The notes under the pieces are model-generated. The model saw only the letters and a list, made by a program, of their open reading frames with translations, was not told where the DNA came from and made no database searches. This document shows positions 1-12,834 of a stretch of 64,000 nt of DNA, in pieces. The DNA comes from Ziziphus jujuba (lineage: Eukaryota > Streptophyta > Magnoliopsida > Rosales > Rhamnaceae): contig NC_083386.1 of assembly GCF_031755915.1 (NCBI RefSeq), forward strand, positions 16,601,001 through 16,665,000, read 5' to 3'. The first letter of the stretch is position 1, and each line of letters begins with the position of its first letter. Position numbers and translations under genes: made by a program.

Positions 1-105
1 CTGCAACCATAGGGAAAAAAATAATAATAAATAAATAAACCAGAACATAATGACATAACTTACAAGGACAAATTACATTAAAGTTCAAAAGAGGAGTATA
101 CTAAC

Positions 106-2071
106 TGAAATGGCGACTCGGCCCGCAGAACCAAAAGCAGCTTGGCCAATGTCCGGGTATGTTTCGAGCCCTGGTTCGCTATCCAAACAGTAACGCAGAA
201 GCATTCCAGTGTAGAATGAGAGCAAAGCAAATAAAAACAAAATAGAAAGGCCAAGCCATCCTCCTTGTTGGGCTGCATAAGGGGTGGAAAGGATTCCAAC
301 TCCACATAACACATTGATGCCTGTATTATACATTACACAAAAGGATTATATATACCAAGCTATATACTCTTAGCCATCCTTATATATTGGCAATTTCAAA
401 AATAAAAAATAAAAAATAAAAAACATTTAAGTGGAGCAGAATTGAACATCTATAGAGAAGCCAAAAGAGCTTATGAGCAACAATACATGTCTTCTTGTTG
501 GGTAGTTGATCTTTACATGTGCATCCTAATGGAGGCTAAGAGCTTAGGATGCCATATCATGGATGAGGTCAATATAGGCATGTCTAAAGGTGATGATAAT
601 ATTAAGATATAGACAATGAACAATGATGCATGTATATAATTATAATATATATATATATATATATATTGTACACAGACAAATTATTGTAAACCAGTCACAT
701 TCATTCCACAAAAACGAAAAAGAAAACAATATACTTAATATTTGTGTGGGACATGAAGTGACATTAGCTAAAGTAAGAAATCCCTAGAAACTCACTTGCC
801 TCATTGAATTATGGCAAGTAGAAGCAGAATAATAAGAAATTTTATGACCCATGTGAGGTTAATAATAAGAAATTTTATGAGCCATGTGAGGTTTTTGATG
901 GAGACAAAATTGAGACCAATAATGTGAATTTTATCTATGAGAGGCTAAGGGACTGGCCAGCATAATTTATACTAGATGATTTGACAACGTGGTCCCTTAA
1001 ATTGATTGGATGACATGGACTGAAGCTAAGAAGTGCAAGTAATCCTAACGAGGCACGTGGCATGCCAAACACTTTGGATTTATCGTATGGATAATATAGA
1101 TGCTTAAGTGGGATCCATGTCCTTTTGCCGTTTACTGTTCTTCTTATCAAAATTTGTTCTAGGTAATTTATCATATATTATATATCCTTACAAGTTCCAA
1201 GATTTCAATTCCAAGTCCAACAAATGAGAAACACATTGCATTTTCTACCACAATTTTTGATGTGTCATTGAAACCTTTAATAGTAACAAAATATGCTTAC
1301 CATTAAGAACAGCCTGAGCGTAAGAGCTTTGACGGGAAATAGGGAGTTCATGTGAAACCTTGGAGGCTTTATCATCCTTCTTTATCGAAGACCTCCTTGA
1401 TGGAAGAGGAGGTAGCAAAGAATGCGAACTCCGTCTTTGTTGTGACAATTTCTCATCATCAGCCGTTGGCAACAAAGGTTTTGTTACCGCGCCTAAAGAT
1501 TCGGGAGTGTGCCTTCTTGTTAGCGACGAGGAAAGAAACGAACTGCCTAATCTCGTCAATGAAGGAGTTCCAAGAAACCCAATACTTGGAGATGGCACAC
1601 TACTGTATAGATCGATGGATTGCCTGAAAATCAGCAAGGATTTTTAGCGACAAGCTTTTCTTTTTCTTTTTCTTTTTTTCCAAAATAAATCGCAAGCTTT
1701 TGTCACAATCTTGATTTAATATTAGTCTTTTTTCTGAAAAAAAAGAAAAAAAAAAAGAGCTTTTTTCCCAAATATTAAAGTTGGTGTGGTATGAGTTGAC
1801 AGATTAATTAATAGGAGACATGCCTTAATAATCAAATAAAAGCCAACAATTGTGATGGACATAACCCAACCCAGGATCCAAACAGGAACAACCAACCAAT
1901 AAATTCAATTCTATTTTGCTTTCTTCCTTGCAAATTTGACCACAATCTAAATCAAAGGAAGACTCACTTTCCCTCTACAGTTAACTGATTAAGCCCTTTC
2001 ATAAATGGATCTATTACCTTTCACACCGAACCAAATCAAATCAGACACTATGATTTTCCAGCAAAACCAAA

Positions 2072-2111
<40 letters not shown>

Positions 2112-2430
2112 GGAATGAATTGGAAATTACATAGACAAACAAGGACAAAATTACTTTTTACCATCTCTTGGATAAAACTTCAAGGTAGTCAGTGAAAACC
2201 ATGAATCCGAAACAATATGACTAATATGAATTGAAAAGAGATTTTGTATACCTGTAACTTTGTGGCCACGAGGTGTTGTAAGAACTGGGTTTGTTCTGCT
2301 GCTGGATTTCAGTTGAAGAATTGGAAGAATCTGAATCGTTTCCATCTTCTTCCCCTTTGTGAAATTCCTTTTCATCGTCTTCTTCATCACTCTCAATGTA
2401 AAGACTGTGATCCGAGACAGAGTTATTCAT
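106..2430 (-). CDS. AVT1-like vacuolar amino-acid transporter, exons 1-3 (5' part)
   Basis: Coding exons on the minus strand are 2430-2252, 1623-1301 and 320-106, all with GT donors and AG acceptors and with compatible phases, giving 239 codons. Exon 1 (start ATG at 2430) encodes a very acidic serine-rich tail (ESDEEDDEKE). Exon 2 encodes a Ser/Arg-rich cytosolic region containing SPSIGFLGTPSLTRLGSS and SRQSSYAQAVLNG. Exon 3 enters the transporter domain with GINVLCGVGILSTPY and two hydrophobic segments (GWLGLSILFLFALL and onward). This architecture is that of plant AVT1 proteins in the amino-acid/auxin permease (Aa_trans) superfamily, which move neutral amino acids across the vacuolar membrane. 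The rest of the membrane domain lies left of the window: bases 2-1 are the AG of the next acceptor (TATGGTTGCAG on the minus strand). No disabling mutation is seen. The exact family member is not determined. Confidence 0.9.
828..893. repeat. 33-bp tandem duplication in AVT1 intron 2
   Basis: Two adjacent 33-bp units (828-860 and 861-893), each starting AATAATAAGAAATTTTATGA and ending ATGTGAGGTT, differ at one base (C/G). They sit inside the intron between coding exons 2 and 3, so they do not affect the protein. Confidence 0.9.
2072..2110. repeat. (AAT)n microsatellite in AVT1 intron 1
   Basis: About 13 copies of the trinucleotide AAT/ATA lie in the intron between exons 1 and 2 of the AVT1-like gene. 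A (TA)n run in the second intron near 645-665 is similar low-complexity DNA. Confidence 0.9.
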
Positions 2431-2499
2431 TTTTTTTTTTTTTAATTATTTTCCTCTCCCAATTGCCTTCTTGCAAAAAGCTCCGAAACCCCTATAAAA

Positions 2500-2754
2500 T
2501 CATTGGAAAACCTTCTCAGATTATGGGCCTTCAACTAGCCCAGTTACGAAAATAAGACAAACTTCGATTCAATGAGTGTAAAATTTAAAAATTAGGCGTA
2601 CAATACAGATTCTTATTGCTTTTCTTTTTCCTACTTGATTGGCTTTGTTTTGGAAAAAGAACGTCAAAATTATTCAAAATGAATTAAAACTAAGAAAAAT
2701 TTGGTTAATATGATTGTTCATAATAATAGGAAGAATACTAGTTAAGGAAAAACC

Positions 2755-2785
<31 letters not shown>

Positions 2786-4639
2786 CGAAAAATATCGAAC
2801 AACTGTAAGTAAAAAGATTATACTGGTATAGACAAAAACATAGACGGATCGATCAGATATTCTAGCGTTAAGTATGAAGTTTTGAAAAAGGACCATGCAT
2901 GCAACTAGTCTGTTTGGTTCCCGAGAAAATATAGGACTAGAAAAACAAACTAAACGCTTCATCACCTCCGATTTTTTTTTTTTTTCACATTGTCCAAAGC
3001 TTAACAAACGGACCCAAATCAACTAAATAAGCAGATTCGAAAGCAAAGTAGATAATTCCAAATCCTTTACTGTTACTCGGTTTTCTCGGAAACCAAACAG
3101 AGAAAAAGACAACCTCCAACGACACTGCTGCCATAATCAATCAACAATATTGGTAAATCAAATAAAGGCCATCAAAAGAAAACCAAAGAAAAAAAAAATC
3201 AGAAACTTCAGGCAATTCCAGTAGTGTTTTATTCTGAAAGAAATCTAAAAGTATGAGAAATCTTTGTTAAAAAGAAAATAAATAAATAAAATTCAGAAAG
3301 CTGATGGACCAGCTGTAAAATACCCCGTGAATAGAGAAAAAGGCTCTGTTTTTCGAAGCAGACTCAGAAAAGAGCAAGAAACGGAAAAACAGAAAAGGCA
3401 AAAAGTTTCTCAAACGTCAAACTGTTGACTGCTCTGCCTTTCTCTCTGCGACGTATATATTTATACAATTATGTGTGTGTGTATATATATATAATATATA
3501 TAGAGCTATCTCTTTCTCTTTCACTCTGGTTCTTCCAACGTGAACGTTCAAGATGATTCAAACTTTTTATCACTTGAAAACCTGTGCTCTGTGTATCAGA
3601 GTCTCAGAAGCAGGGCATTATAACAACTCAATGTCATGTGTGGGCCTGTTTTTTTTTTTTTTTTTAACAATTATTTTAATATAATATATTTTTAAATTGA
3701 TCTTTTTTTTTTAATAAATAAATTGATTTATTTACTTATTTATTTTTCTTTTGCAACCCATCTATTAGACGGCTAGCTACAAGACAAGAAAACAGCAAAA
3801 GGGTATGTGCTGTGATGCTGATTGCTGCTGGAACTTATCTGGTTGGTATGATTTCACCTCACATTGTTTGTCAGCCGCTGGATTGAATAGCCTCATGATT
3901 TTCTGCTTTAAAAAAATAAATAAAAAAGAAAGGAAAAACCCTAATAATTATGTTAATAATTAAGAAGCATGTCATAATATCATTCTAAGTTCATGATATA
4001 AATAATAACCAAAAAAAAAAAAAAAAAAAAGAACTTCATAATATAAATCTGGGGATCACAGTCTCCTTATCAATATTTTACTTCATAAATCCATAAATAT
4101 ATATATATATATATATATATTACTGCATTTTTTAATTTTGGACTTTTAACCAAAAAGAGAAATATTAACATGAAATAGGTATGACAGATTTTTACCATAT
4201 ATATTACTATACATTATATATATATATATATGTATATATTAACATAAATATTAATTTTTACACTTGGCAATTCTATCTTGTTTTTCAGGGCGCACTATTA
4301 TGTGGATTAATTGATGATTCTTATTAATGCAAATTATTTATTTATTTGTGAAAGGAATGTATACAATTCTGAATGTAATCATTTAATTAAGTTTTTCTTA
4401 AAATAAAAAAAGTATTGGAAAATTAGATATTGGTATACCCCCACAATCTCGAATAGTGAACACACTGCATCTACTACACAATCTATGCTCGTCTATATTA
4501 ATAGTCTCAACCATATGACAGCCTTCAAGCTATTTAGTTAAGTTTATTTATCAGCAAATTACGTGGAATCAATCATCCAAAAAAAGAGAGTAAAAAAAAA
4601 AGGGATAATTTCACAAAACTTTCCTTGTAGTTTAAAACT
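2500..4639. other. Upstream intergenic region of the AVT1-like gene, no gene seen
   Basis: AT-rich sequence with poly-A and poly-T tracts (2755-2780, 3650-3665, 4011-4030) and TA repeats (about 3481-3500, 4098-4120, 4216-4230). No open frame resembles a known protein. The part next to the gene presumably carries its promoter and leader. Confidence 0.5.
3458..3465 (-). promoter_or_regulatory. Candidate TATA box for the AVT1-like gene
   Basis: The minus strand reads TATAAATA here, about 1.03 kb upstream of the start codon at 2430, followed downstream by a pyrimidine/purine-rich stretch typical of plant leaders. If used, the 5' UTR would be about 1 kb or would contain an intron. The assignment is inference from motif and orientation only; other TA-rich stretches nearby could also score. 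Confidence 0.3.
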
Positions 4640-5168
4640 TTTGCATACTTGCCATTCTATTTTCATTTTGTTGAAGAAATTTCCCTTGTGGTTTGAATTT
4701 TTTTTTTTTTTTTGCATGTATATTTCACTTTCTTTACAATTCTTCTTTTTTCTTTTTAGAATAAAATAGAAAATTGTATTAGAAATTCTATGTTAAATTT
4801 AAAAAAAAAAAAAACTTCACCATTTTATTGATAGACTAAAATAAAATAATTAGATTTTATAATGATAATATTTAACTCATAACATTTTTAGAAATTAAAT
4901 TGTTTGACCTCTGATTATTACTTTTTATTAAATTAAAAATATATGTTATACTACTTTAATTTTTTTCTCATTTCACCCATCAATTTCTGTTCAATTTTAT
5001 ATTTTTATACTTAAAAAATGAGAACTTCAAAGGAAAGTCTTTGCTAAAAATGAAATGTAAAAGTTAAGTATATACAACCAAAAAAAAAATAAAAAAAAAA
5101 TTCAAACTGTAATGAAAGTTTTTGCCTAAAAATTTTGAAAATAAAAGGATAAAGGTGCAAACGATGCC
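4640..5168. mobile_element. Inverted-repeat (foldback/MITE-like) element
   Basis: The left arm (about 4640-4735) and the reverse complement of the right arm (about 5072-5168) share an ordered series of blocks: TTTGCA, ATTTTCA, a TTTC-TT-CAGTTTGAA-type block and a long T run. The arms are diverged, the loop is AT-rich and encodes nothing, and I found no clear target-site duplication. This is best explained as an old non-autonomous DNA transposon. Boundaries are approximate. Confidence 0.5.
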
Positions 5169-5454
5169 AAAATAACATACTATCTTGGAAAGGAAACCAT
5201 AACCGTTCCTAATCGTCGTGGATTGATCTTATGATGGTTAAAAATGACCTTGGAAAAATGGGTTTACTGTATCGTTGGCCGTCATGTAAAACAGTCTTAA
5301 AGACTCGTCAGCCATTGTATGTAGGTAATAACCACAACGGTTGGTAAAACTGTTGTCGTCGACACTGCCATGGTTTAAAGGAGACTTTGCCCTGTTTGAG
5401 ACTGCTTTAGGAGCTTTAAAATTTATCATAAAATAATCAAAAACTAATTTTAAG

Positions 5455-5880
5455 TACTTGGTAAAATTTAAAAAGTTTAATTCTCTGAGAATATGCTTGC
5501 TCTAGTAGCTGATTTTGAGAAGTTGCAGAAAGAGTTTTTTTAAAGTATCTCCAATAATAATGTAAATTATAAAAATAAATATGTTGCATTCTTAAAAATT
5601 TTAGCTTCGATCATTGGCTGCCATTACATACCAACTTTGATTCTTATTAATTAAACAAATATATTTTAAAAAAATTTAAAAAGGTTTAATTCTCAAAAAT
5701 CTAGATACTTTAGAAGTTGATTTAATAGTAGAAGGCTAGTTTTTTAAAGCATTGTCGATGAGAATGTGAATATAAAAATATAAATATGCCACGTAAGTAA
5801 TGTAGAGAGTGACAAAGATTTTAGCTCTCTCATTGATTACCATAAAAATACCAACATTGACCCTCGTTAATAAAGATAAT
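5455..5880. repeat. Diverged direct tandem duplication of about 210 bp
   Basis: Both units (about 5455-5664 and 5665-5880) contain, in the same order, AAAATTTAAAAAG-TTTAATTCTC, a TTTTTAAAG block, a run of the ATAAAAATA-AAATATG kind, a TTTTAGCT block and TACCAAC-TTGA. Similarity is partial, so the duplication is old. It abuts the solo LTR that begins at 5882. Confidence 0.55.
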
Positions 5881-5881
5881 C

Positions 5882-8676
5882 TATTGAGAGGAACGCTCCC
5901 AACTCTTTCTTGAAGACCCGAAGTAATCTTGTCTAAAAAAGTTGTACCAGATTTCCGATCAAAAATTAGTAAAACATTTCTGTAGTTTGGATACAATACA
6001 ATAGTACAGATAAAATAACATAGAAATTTTTTATAGAATTCTCACACAATCATTGATCAAGATAATACATACATATCACGGTTAATCCACCAAAGCAATT
6101 TAAACGGCACAAATGAATAAATGTAAAATGTTGAAGTGCTCAATATAAAATGTACATCAGAATTCAATGAAAGAAATAATATTCACTATTATTAGAGTTA
6201 AAAAAAAAAGAATGATACATTAATAGCAGAAAAACTATACAGACAATGAAATTGTCTGAATGTGATGGACATAACTAATCAGATAAGACCTAGGCAAACA
6301 GTTTAAAAATAAAATTACAAGACAAGTTTAGTAGGTGGAACAAAATTATAATATGAAAATAGTCATTGAATTTCAAAATTTTTCATTCAAGACCTTACTT
6401 GTACTATTTTGAAAAGTTTTTGTTTTTAAATTTTTTTTCACAAGACCTATTTTGTATCTCAAATCAATACATAAAATAAGTATTTCATAATTAAAAAATT
6501 TAATTAATAACTAACAGAAATATAAATTTAATGCTCAACAATAAACAATATAATCATAATAATAAAAGCGATAAAGAAAACAAAGTAAAATTACCAATAT
6601 ATGTATATATGCCAGAAAATTATACACTATACTATACGATATACCTAGCAATGTCAATAGGTGTAAGATGTCCCAAAATACCATTAGACAGTAAAGAGAT
6701 ACAAATAAACCAATGTTAGAAGGGAGTGCCACACAACTTATTATCACTTCAAGAGAATGACACATAACTTATAATCATTCTCTTATATCGTAATTAACTA
6801 CACATAAAATGACTAAGCCTGCATATGGCTAATAATATATAACAGAACCATTGATATTATATGGTACACCATTTAAAAATAACAATAAAGTATTCATAAC
6901 AACCTTTTCAAAATCATACATTTCATTTTTTTTCCAAACAAATATAGTATTATAATTCAAAATTTAATATTCAAACTCGGCCATTTATTTGAATATTCCA
7001 AATTATCATTTCATATTATAACATAAATATCAACAGTAAAATATATATCATTATAAACCTCTTTAAACTCCTTGAAATGCTTATATATGCTTTAAAATAG
7101 CAAATTTCAATTTCTTACTTAGAAATAAACATTTTTCAAAAAATATTAAAACATCAATTCAAATACTGTGATATTTGAATATCAAGATTTCCACGTTTAC
7201 CATAAACTCACTAGAATTTAAAATCATTTAAAAATTGACCAAAAAGTCACATGAAATGATGATACATATATGTAAAATCTTACATGTATGTCATAAGCAT
7301 TTAAATCGAATCATATATATAAAATATTCAAACCAGACATGTATTGTACCAATATACCCAAAATTATTTAAAAATATAATCCACTAACAAATACCATTGA
7401 GGTTCATTCCTATTCCTTCGTAAGGTGGCCTCCAGTTTCAGTATAAGTGCCTATAATACAATAAAAAAATATTCCTTAGGCCCCAAAAATCAAATTCAAG
7501 ATATTGGTGTTTACCAAATATCTTAAAAATACTTTATGCAACTCAAAAATTACATAAATTAGATACCAAATGATCCAATTATACAGTAAATCTTAAGAAT
7601 CCAACACCCAAAATTAGCGTTTTTCTCCGAAGACCAAATTTAATGAAACTAAACCATATATTTTGTCTCATTTACACCTAATTATACTAATCCCATTTCA
7701 ATTTGTCCAATTTGATATGGTATTAAACTAATTGATCCAAAAATAAAAGAATTATCAAACAATGTCTATAATTTACAAACTTTATATAAATGGAAAGTCC
7801 AAAAGTTAGATAACACAATAGTGTGCTCATCTCAAACCAAAATTGTCACTAATGACCATAAAATATATAAAAAAAATTCAACCAAATTTGATGTTGATGG
7901 ATCTCTCAAATTATGAAGAATTACAACAAACGAAGACCATATTTTAGCTCAGAAGTTCCAAATTATGTGGGAAGGATGTGAGGTCGTGTGGTAGCCTTGA
8001 TGGTTAGTGGCACCAACATCCCAGCCTATGAGCTGGGTTCGAACCTCACCAATAAAAAATAAAAAATAAAAATAAAGGTGAGAAGGATGTATGAGTCAAG
8101 CTAAAATGGTTGGAAAATAGTCAAATAGTTAGAAAATTATAAATGGCTGCTGTTGACTTCAAACAATCGATCCCAATGTGATAGTTGGTGGTTTAGCTTG
8201 AAAATTTGGCAGCTTGGTCATCAAAAGATGGGTTTGTTGGTGGTCAAGCACATGTCGACAGTGGTGGTTGGAAAATGAATCACAGCTTGACCCTGTTTAG
8301 TGTTTAAGTAGGTTGTGGGTAAAGTCAAATGGCTTCATGGGTTTAAGGAAATGATTGGACTTTTTGGATATTTTCTGAATTCTTTAATGAAGGCATGGTT
8401 CCTCATATATTTATAGACCATTAGGTCATTAACGGATAAAAATCGAGGACTCATCTAGACATTAATATAATACTGATGTTTAAAAATTTTCCAGAACTAA
8501 ATTTTTTTAATCGTAACCAAATTAGATATGTTGCCAGTTTACGAACTTATGTTGACGAGCTCTACACTATGGTATATGTGTCAAATTGAATTGTATCTCT
8601 CAAAAAAAAAACAAACTTGATGTCATTTAAAAGTCCAGTTTGATCAAATTTAGTCAATCTAGGTCAAATCGCTAAC
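5882..8676 (-). mobile_element. Family-1 Ty3 solo LTR (with internal SINE)
   Basis: The segment is collinear with the LTRs at 22994-25460 and at 44081-49112. Shared landmarks are the GAAGACCC / TAATCTTGTCTA block near 5915, a CATATCACGGTTAATCCACC block near 6075, an ATACCTAGCAATGTCAATA block near 6640, a GGTGGCCTCCAG block near 7424 and a CGAGCTCTACACTATGG block near 8558. No gag or pol sequence adjoins it, so it is a solo LTR left by LTR-LTR recombination. Orientation is inferred from the copy at 22994, where the primer-binding site shows polarity. The outer boundaries are approximate and I could not identify a target-site duplication. Confidence 0.65.
7980..8081 (+). mobile_element. tRNA-derived SINE with 9-bp target-site duplication
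   Basis: A 102-bp unit contains a box A-like TGGTTAGTGGC near 8001 and a canonical box B, GGTTCGAACCT, at 8036-8046, about 30 bp apart as in tRNA promoters. It ends in an A-rich tail with AATAAAAAAT-type units. The unit is flanked by direct repeats GAAGGATGT at 7971-7979 and 8082-8090. Internal RNA polymerase III promoter boxes, an A-rich tail and a target-site duplication together define a SINE. It is inserted inside the solo LTR at 5882-8676, so it is younger than that LTR. The tRNA ancestor is not determined. Confidence 0.8.
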
Positions 8677-8689
8677 AATTTCAAATTCT

Positions 8690-11600
8690 ATATTTTTTTT
8701 TATGAGGATGGACTGTTATATTTATATATTTTTGTTTTTCAATTTCTACGTTTATAATAAATGGACTTTGATATATTAAATATTCTTTCCCATTCTTTCC
8801 CTTTAATACAATTTTATGAATAAAAATATTATGTTAAATAAATACTTAAGAATATCATATGTAGTAATATAAATTATTTTAATAATCCTATTTTAATAAT
8901 AATACTCACTGTTCTTTCTAATTATTATATATGGTTACGAAATTAAAAATTTGTTATTTATAAAACGCTTAAATATTAATTTTAAAGAAAAATTTTATTT
9001 GTCACCATTGTTAAACTATCATGAATAAAATCTATATGTCAAATGATAATTAAAATAGCTATAATTATAGGGTTCATTTTTAGGATTTTAGTAAAAAAAA
9101 AAGAGATAATAATAATAGAATTAAATAGTCCATTTAAAATTTGCCATATAGGTTGGTGATCACCATCACCAATACAAAAAACAAGATTCAATTTTAGGAA
9201 TAATTCTATAGATATTATCTTATCTACCAACATATTTACTAAGATTACATATGTTATTATTTGATTGATTTGCATTTAATAATACTTATCTATTTAAGGA
9301 TTCACTTTTTTATTTTTAAGTTATTATTAATATGTCAACCAATTAAATATTGATACATGTATTTTTGATAAATTTAGTATCATGTAGGATCACATTATTT
9401 CATTTATGGGGCTGTATAATTTCTTTTGACACTCTGATACTTCCTATTTTCAATTTTTTTTCTCAAATTGGTCCAAATCTATTGCAATTAACAAAAACCA
9501 TGAAAAATTGCACCTTTAAACCATTTTTTCTTTTTTTACACTTTTCCAATTAAAACTTAGTAAAATAGATTAATAAACTAAAACAACTTAAAACCAAAGT
9601 AAAATCTAAAAACTCACTGGTTAATCCTACCACACAGCGTAGATGTTTTTTTTTTTTTTCTTAATTAAATTTTTACTTGGCCAAAAAAATTTACATTATA
9701 TTTTAAAAATTACTTGATCACTTTTTTTTTATAGGTTTTTTAATTTTTTTAATTTTATTTTGAATCTTTATATTATATTGTAAAAATTACTTGATCACTT
9801 TTTTTTAATTTTTTTAATTTTATTTTGAATCTTTATAACATGTACGTATTATTATTTTTATTGTTTGAAAAAATATATTTGTATTTACTAATAATTTACT
9901 AATTTATTAAAAGAATAATAATTATCTTTCAAAAAAACAATTTCATGGTAGTAAAGTGTAATTTTAAAAAAATATTTGTATTTACTAATTTGAACATATT
10001 TGGCCATATTTGTAATAATTTTAAAAATAAGGGATATCGAAGTGTAAAAAAAATTCTAATCACCTACACGAAATAATAATAATAACTCCTTCACTTTCAA
10101 AACAAGCAATTAAACACATATCGTTGCTAAGACAGTTTAAGGGCAATGTTTAATATTCTATTATATGAGATTTTAGGTCCAAATAAATCATTAATAATAA
10201 TAATAATATTTCATTTACATCCCCTTAATGGTTGGAAGAAACAAAAAAATATTCCCAATGTTATTCGTAAATTATCTCCACCACTTAAATTAGTATAAAT
10301 TTACTCTTATGCCCTTATTAAACTTAAAATTATTATTAAATTCCTTTTATTTCCTTTTTTTTTTTGCAATAATTAATTTAATGATTTCATCCTTTGTTTT
10401 TCTTTATTTTTAATTAAATTTATTTAAAATAATATAATAATTTTAATTATATAAGCTTTCTCAAGCAATATACATGTAACAAATACATTTTGTTAAATAT
10501 ATTAGAAAACATTATAGTATATAATTTTTTGCTGAAAAAAGATTTATATATATATTTAATTAAGTATGTTTGATACCTTATAATATATTTAGTTAATTAT
10601 ATATGATAAATTATAATACATTTAATTAAATATATTTACAAATTATCATTTAGTTAAAAAAAGCTTATATGGTTTAAACTAAAAAAACCATCATATAGTT
10701 CAATTAAAATTAATTAAAAATAGCAATTAACAAAAATTTAAAATCTTCAAATTAAAATTTGCAATATCATAAAAAAGAAATAGAATAACGAGGCATTTAA
10801 AGTTAATTTAATTTTATTAAATGTATAATAGTAATTTAGTTGGCACCAAGAGTTGTGGATGATTTATTAAAAACTTGAAGGGTGTTTATCCCAATGCTTA
10901 GAAAGTGTAATTGATCTATTCAAAAAATAATAATAATAATAATAATAATTAAACACATGTGATTAAATTTTATTTTTATATTACAAGTGAAGGATTCTAA
11001 TTAGGGACAAATTCAAAATAACAAGGTTTTTGTTACCAGACTGACAATAAGGACATATGGGAGTAAGTTTGATTTTGGGATTGCTTTTAAATCCCTATTT
11101 TTGGCTTATAAGATAATTTTACATTAAATATGGTAGTTAGTAAACCTATAAATTTTAGATTATTTAATAATTTATCCCCATCAAAAGCTAGAATTTAAAA
11201 AGTAGATTGAGATACCTTCTTAAATTTTTCCTTCTAACATAAATAGGATTTTGAATTAAAATTATTATTATATCCTCTAACTAATAATAATTTTTTAACC
11301 ATTTATGTATAGTAATAATTGATATACATGAGGAAATAATCAACCATATTTATTTTGATAATTATATATAATTAAAATAGTTAAGTAAATTTTTACCAAT
11401 TGCTCAAAATCTAATTTTACAACTTTTAACAATTTTAAAATAATAATTTATCAAATACTAATCAAATTATGAAAAAAAACTTATTGTTGCTTTATCAAAC
11501 CTTTTACTGATTCTTTCATAATCTATAACAACCTCAAACTAAGTCTAAATCTCTTTATCATCAAAATATCACTGTAATAGGCTGTAGATATGATGGAATA

Positions 11601-12015
11601 TTTATTAGCTCTAAACAAGTAAACATCATCAACAATAAATATATTTTGAAACAAACAAAAAACAATAATTATATAATGGAAGGTTTCTTTCAAAATAAAT
11701 AAATAAACAAAAAGATTTTTATATTTCTATATTTTTTTAAATATTTTAATTTTTTATCATATTGAATGAAAATTTCTAAGTCTTAAAAAATATTTTTTTA
11801 TACTTTTTATATGGCCATTGATAAATGTGATAGCTAATTGTAAGCTACGTTTATTAGCTAGCTCTAAATATCTAATCATCAACACTACTGTATCGTTATA
11901 TTTCTTTACTATTTGTAAAGATTTTAAAATTTTTATTATTTTTAGAAAATTCTAAGTTTAAAAGTACTTTTTTTGGATTCTTTTCGTGGTTATTAATACA
12001 CGTGGTTGGTTGGTT
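8690..12015. other. AT-rich intergenic region, no gene seen
   Basis: Extremely AT-rich DNA with homopolymer runs, (AAT)n tracts near 10190-10210 and 10927-10950, and a short tandem duplication at 9694-9834. No open frame with protein-like composition or recognisable motifs was found on either strand. Confidence 0.5.
9694..9834. repeat. Tandem duplication of about 70-77 bp
   Basis: Both copies (starting about 9694 and 9771) contain AAAAATTACTTGATCAC, a T run and TTTTATTTTGAATCTTTAT in the same order. The first copy has a few extra bases in its T run. Confidence 0.8.
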
Positions 12016-12024
12016 GGTTGCCAA

Positions 12025-12826
12025 TGGCAGACCTACATATTGACAAGGGGGCATGTGCCCCACCTTAATTGTTTTTGCCTTTTAATTTTAATTTTTTTTT
12101 TATGTTTATTTATATTCTTACAATTTTACCCCTGAATGGATAATTATGCCCTTCTCCTCTATTCCAAGGGCATAATTTGAATTTCAGTTTGTAATTTTTT
12201 AAATATTTTTCCCTCTTATCCATTTTTATTTTTATCTCTTACTTATCTTTAATCAAAATTGTTTATTAATTCAATATGTATCTATAATTTGATTGAAACA
12301 ATAATTATTTGATTATTATTTTTAATATAATAATATTTCATTGCAATTATAATTAGTTAATCATGCATTTAGTTAATAACAATTTAAATAAAAAAATATG
12401 CTTAATATTTATCTACTTTATTTTGTTTTAATTAAAAAGATGTTGGATTGTCACTTTTTTTGTTTTACTTACAATCTTTTATTAGTTTTGTTTTTCTAAT
12501 TTTCAATTTACTTTGTTTATTTTTTTAAGGAGTATGATATATGTGTAAGTTTTTGTTATATATACATATATAAATTTTTAATCAGTCGTTATGATCTCCA
12601 AAAAATATTTTACTAATTAAAGCCTTGAAAGCATTTTTTTCCCTTAAAACAAATGAGAAAAAAAAAAAAACCTTTTTTCGTTTAAAGAATATTCGCTTTT
12701 TTTTTCTATATATATTGAAAATATTGCATTTTATATATAGTTTTGTATCTTAAAAAAAGAAAAAGAAAATAACTATATGTTTTTTTTTATAAGACTGCCC
12801 CCTGAAAAATTTTTTTGGGTCCGCCA
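12025..12826. mobile_element. hAT-like non-autonomous DNA transposon
   Basis: The ends are imperfect terminal inverted repeats: the left begins TGGCAGACC and reaches AGGGGGCA, and the reverse complement of the right end begins TGGCGGACC and reaches AGGGGGCA at about the same distance. Flanks carry near-identical 8-bp duplications, GGTTGCCA (12016-12023, one extra A before the element) and GGTTGCTA (12827-12834). Eight-base duplications are typical of hAT elements. The 0.8-kb interior is AT-rich with no transposase frame, so the element is non-autonomous. Confidence 0.6.
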
Positions 12827-12834
12827 GGTTGCTA

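Noticed and set aside
1352..1647. Plus-strand open frames over 1352-1647
   Set aside because: They are antisense shadows of AVT1-like exon 2, whose splice sites and family motifs lie on the minus strand.
8001..8046. Possible tRNA gene around box B at 8036
   Set aside because: No acceptor stem or anticodon arm can be folded, and an A-rich tail and target-site duplication follow, so it is a SINE.
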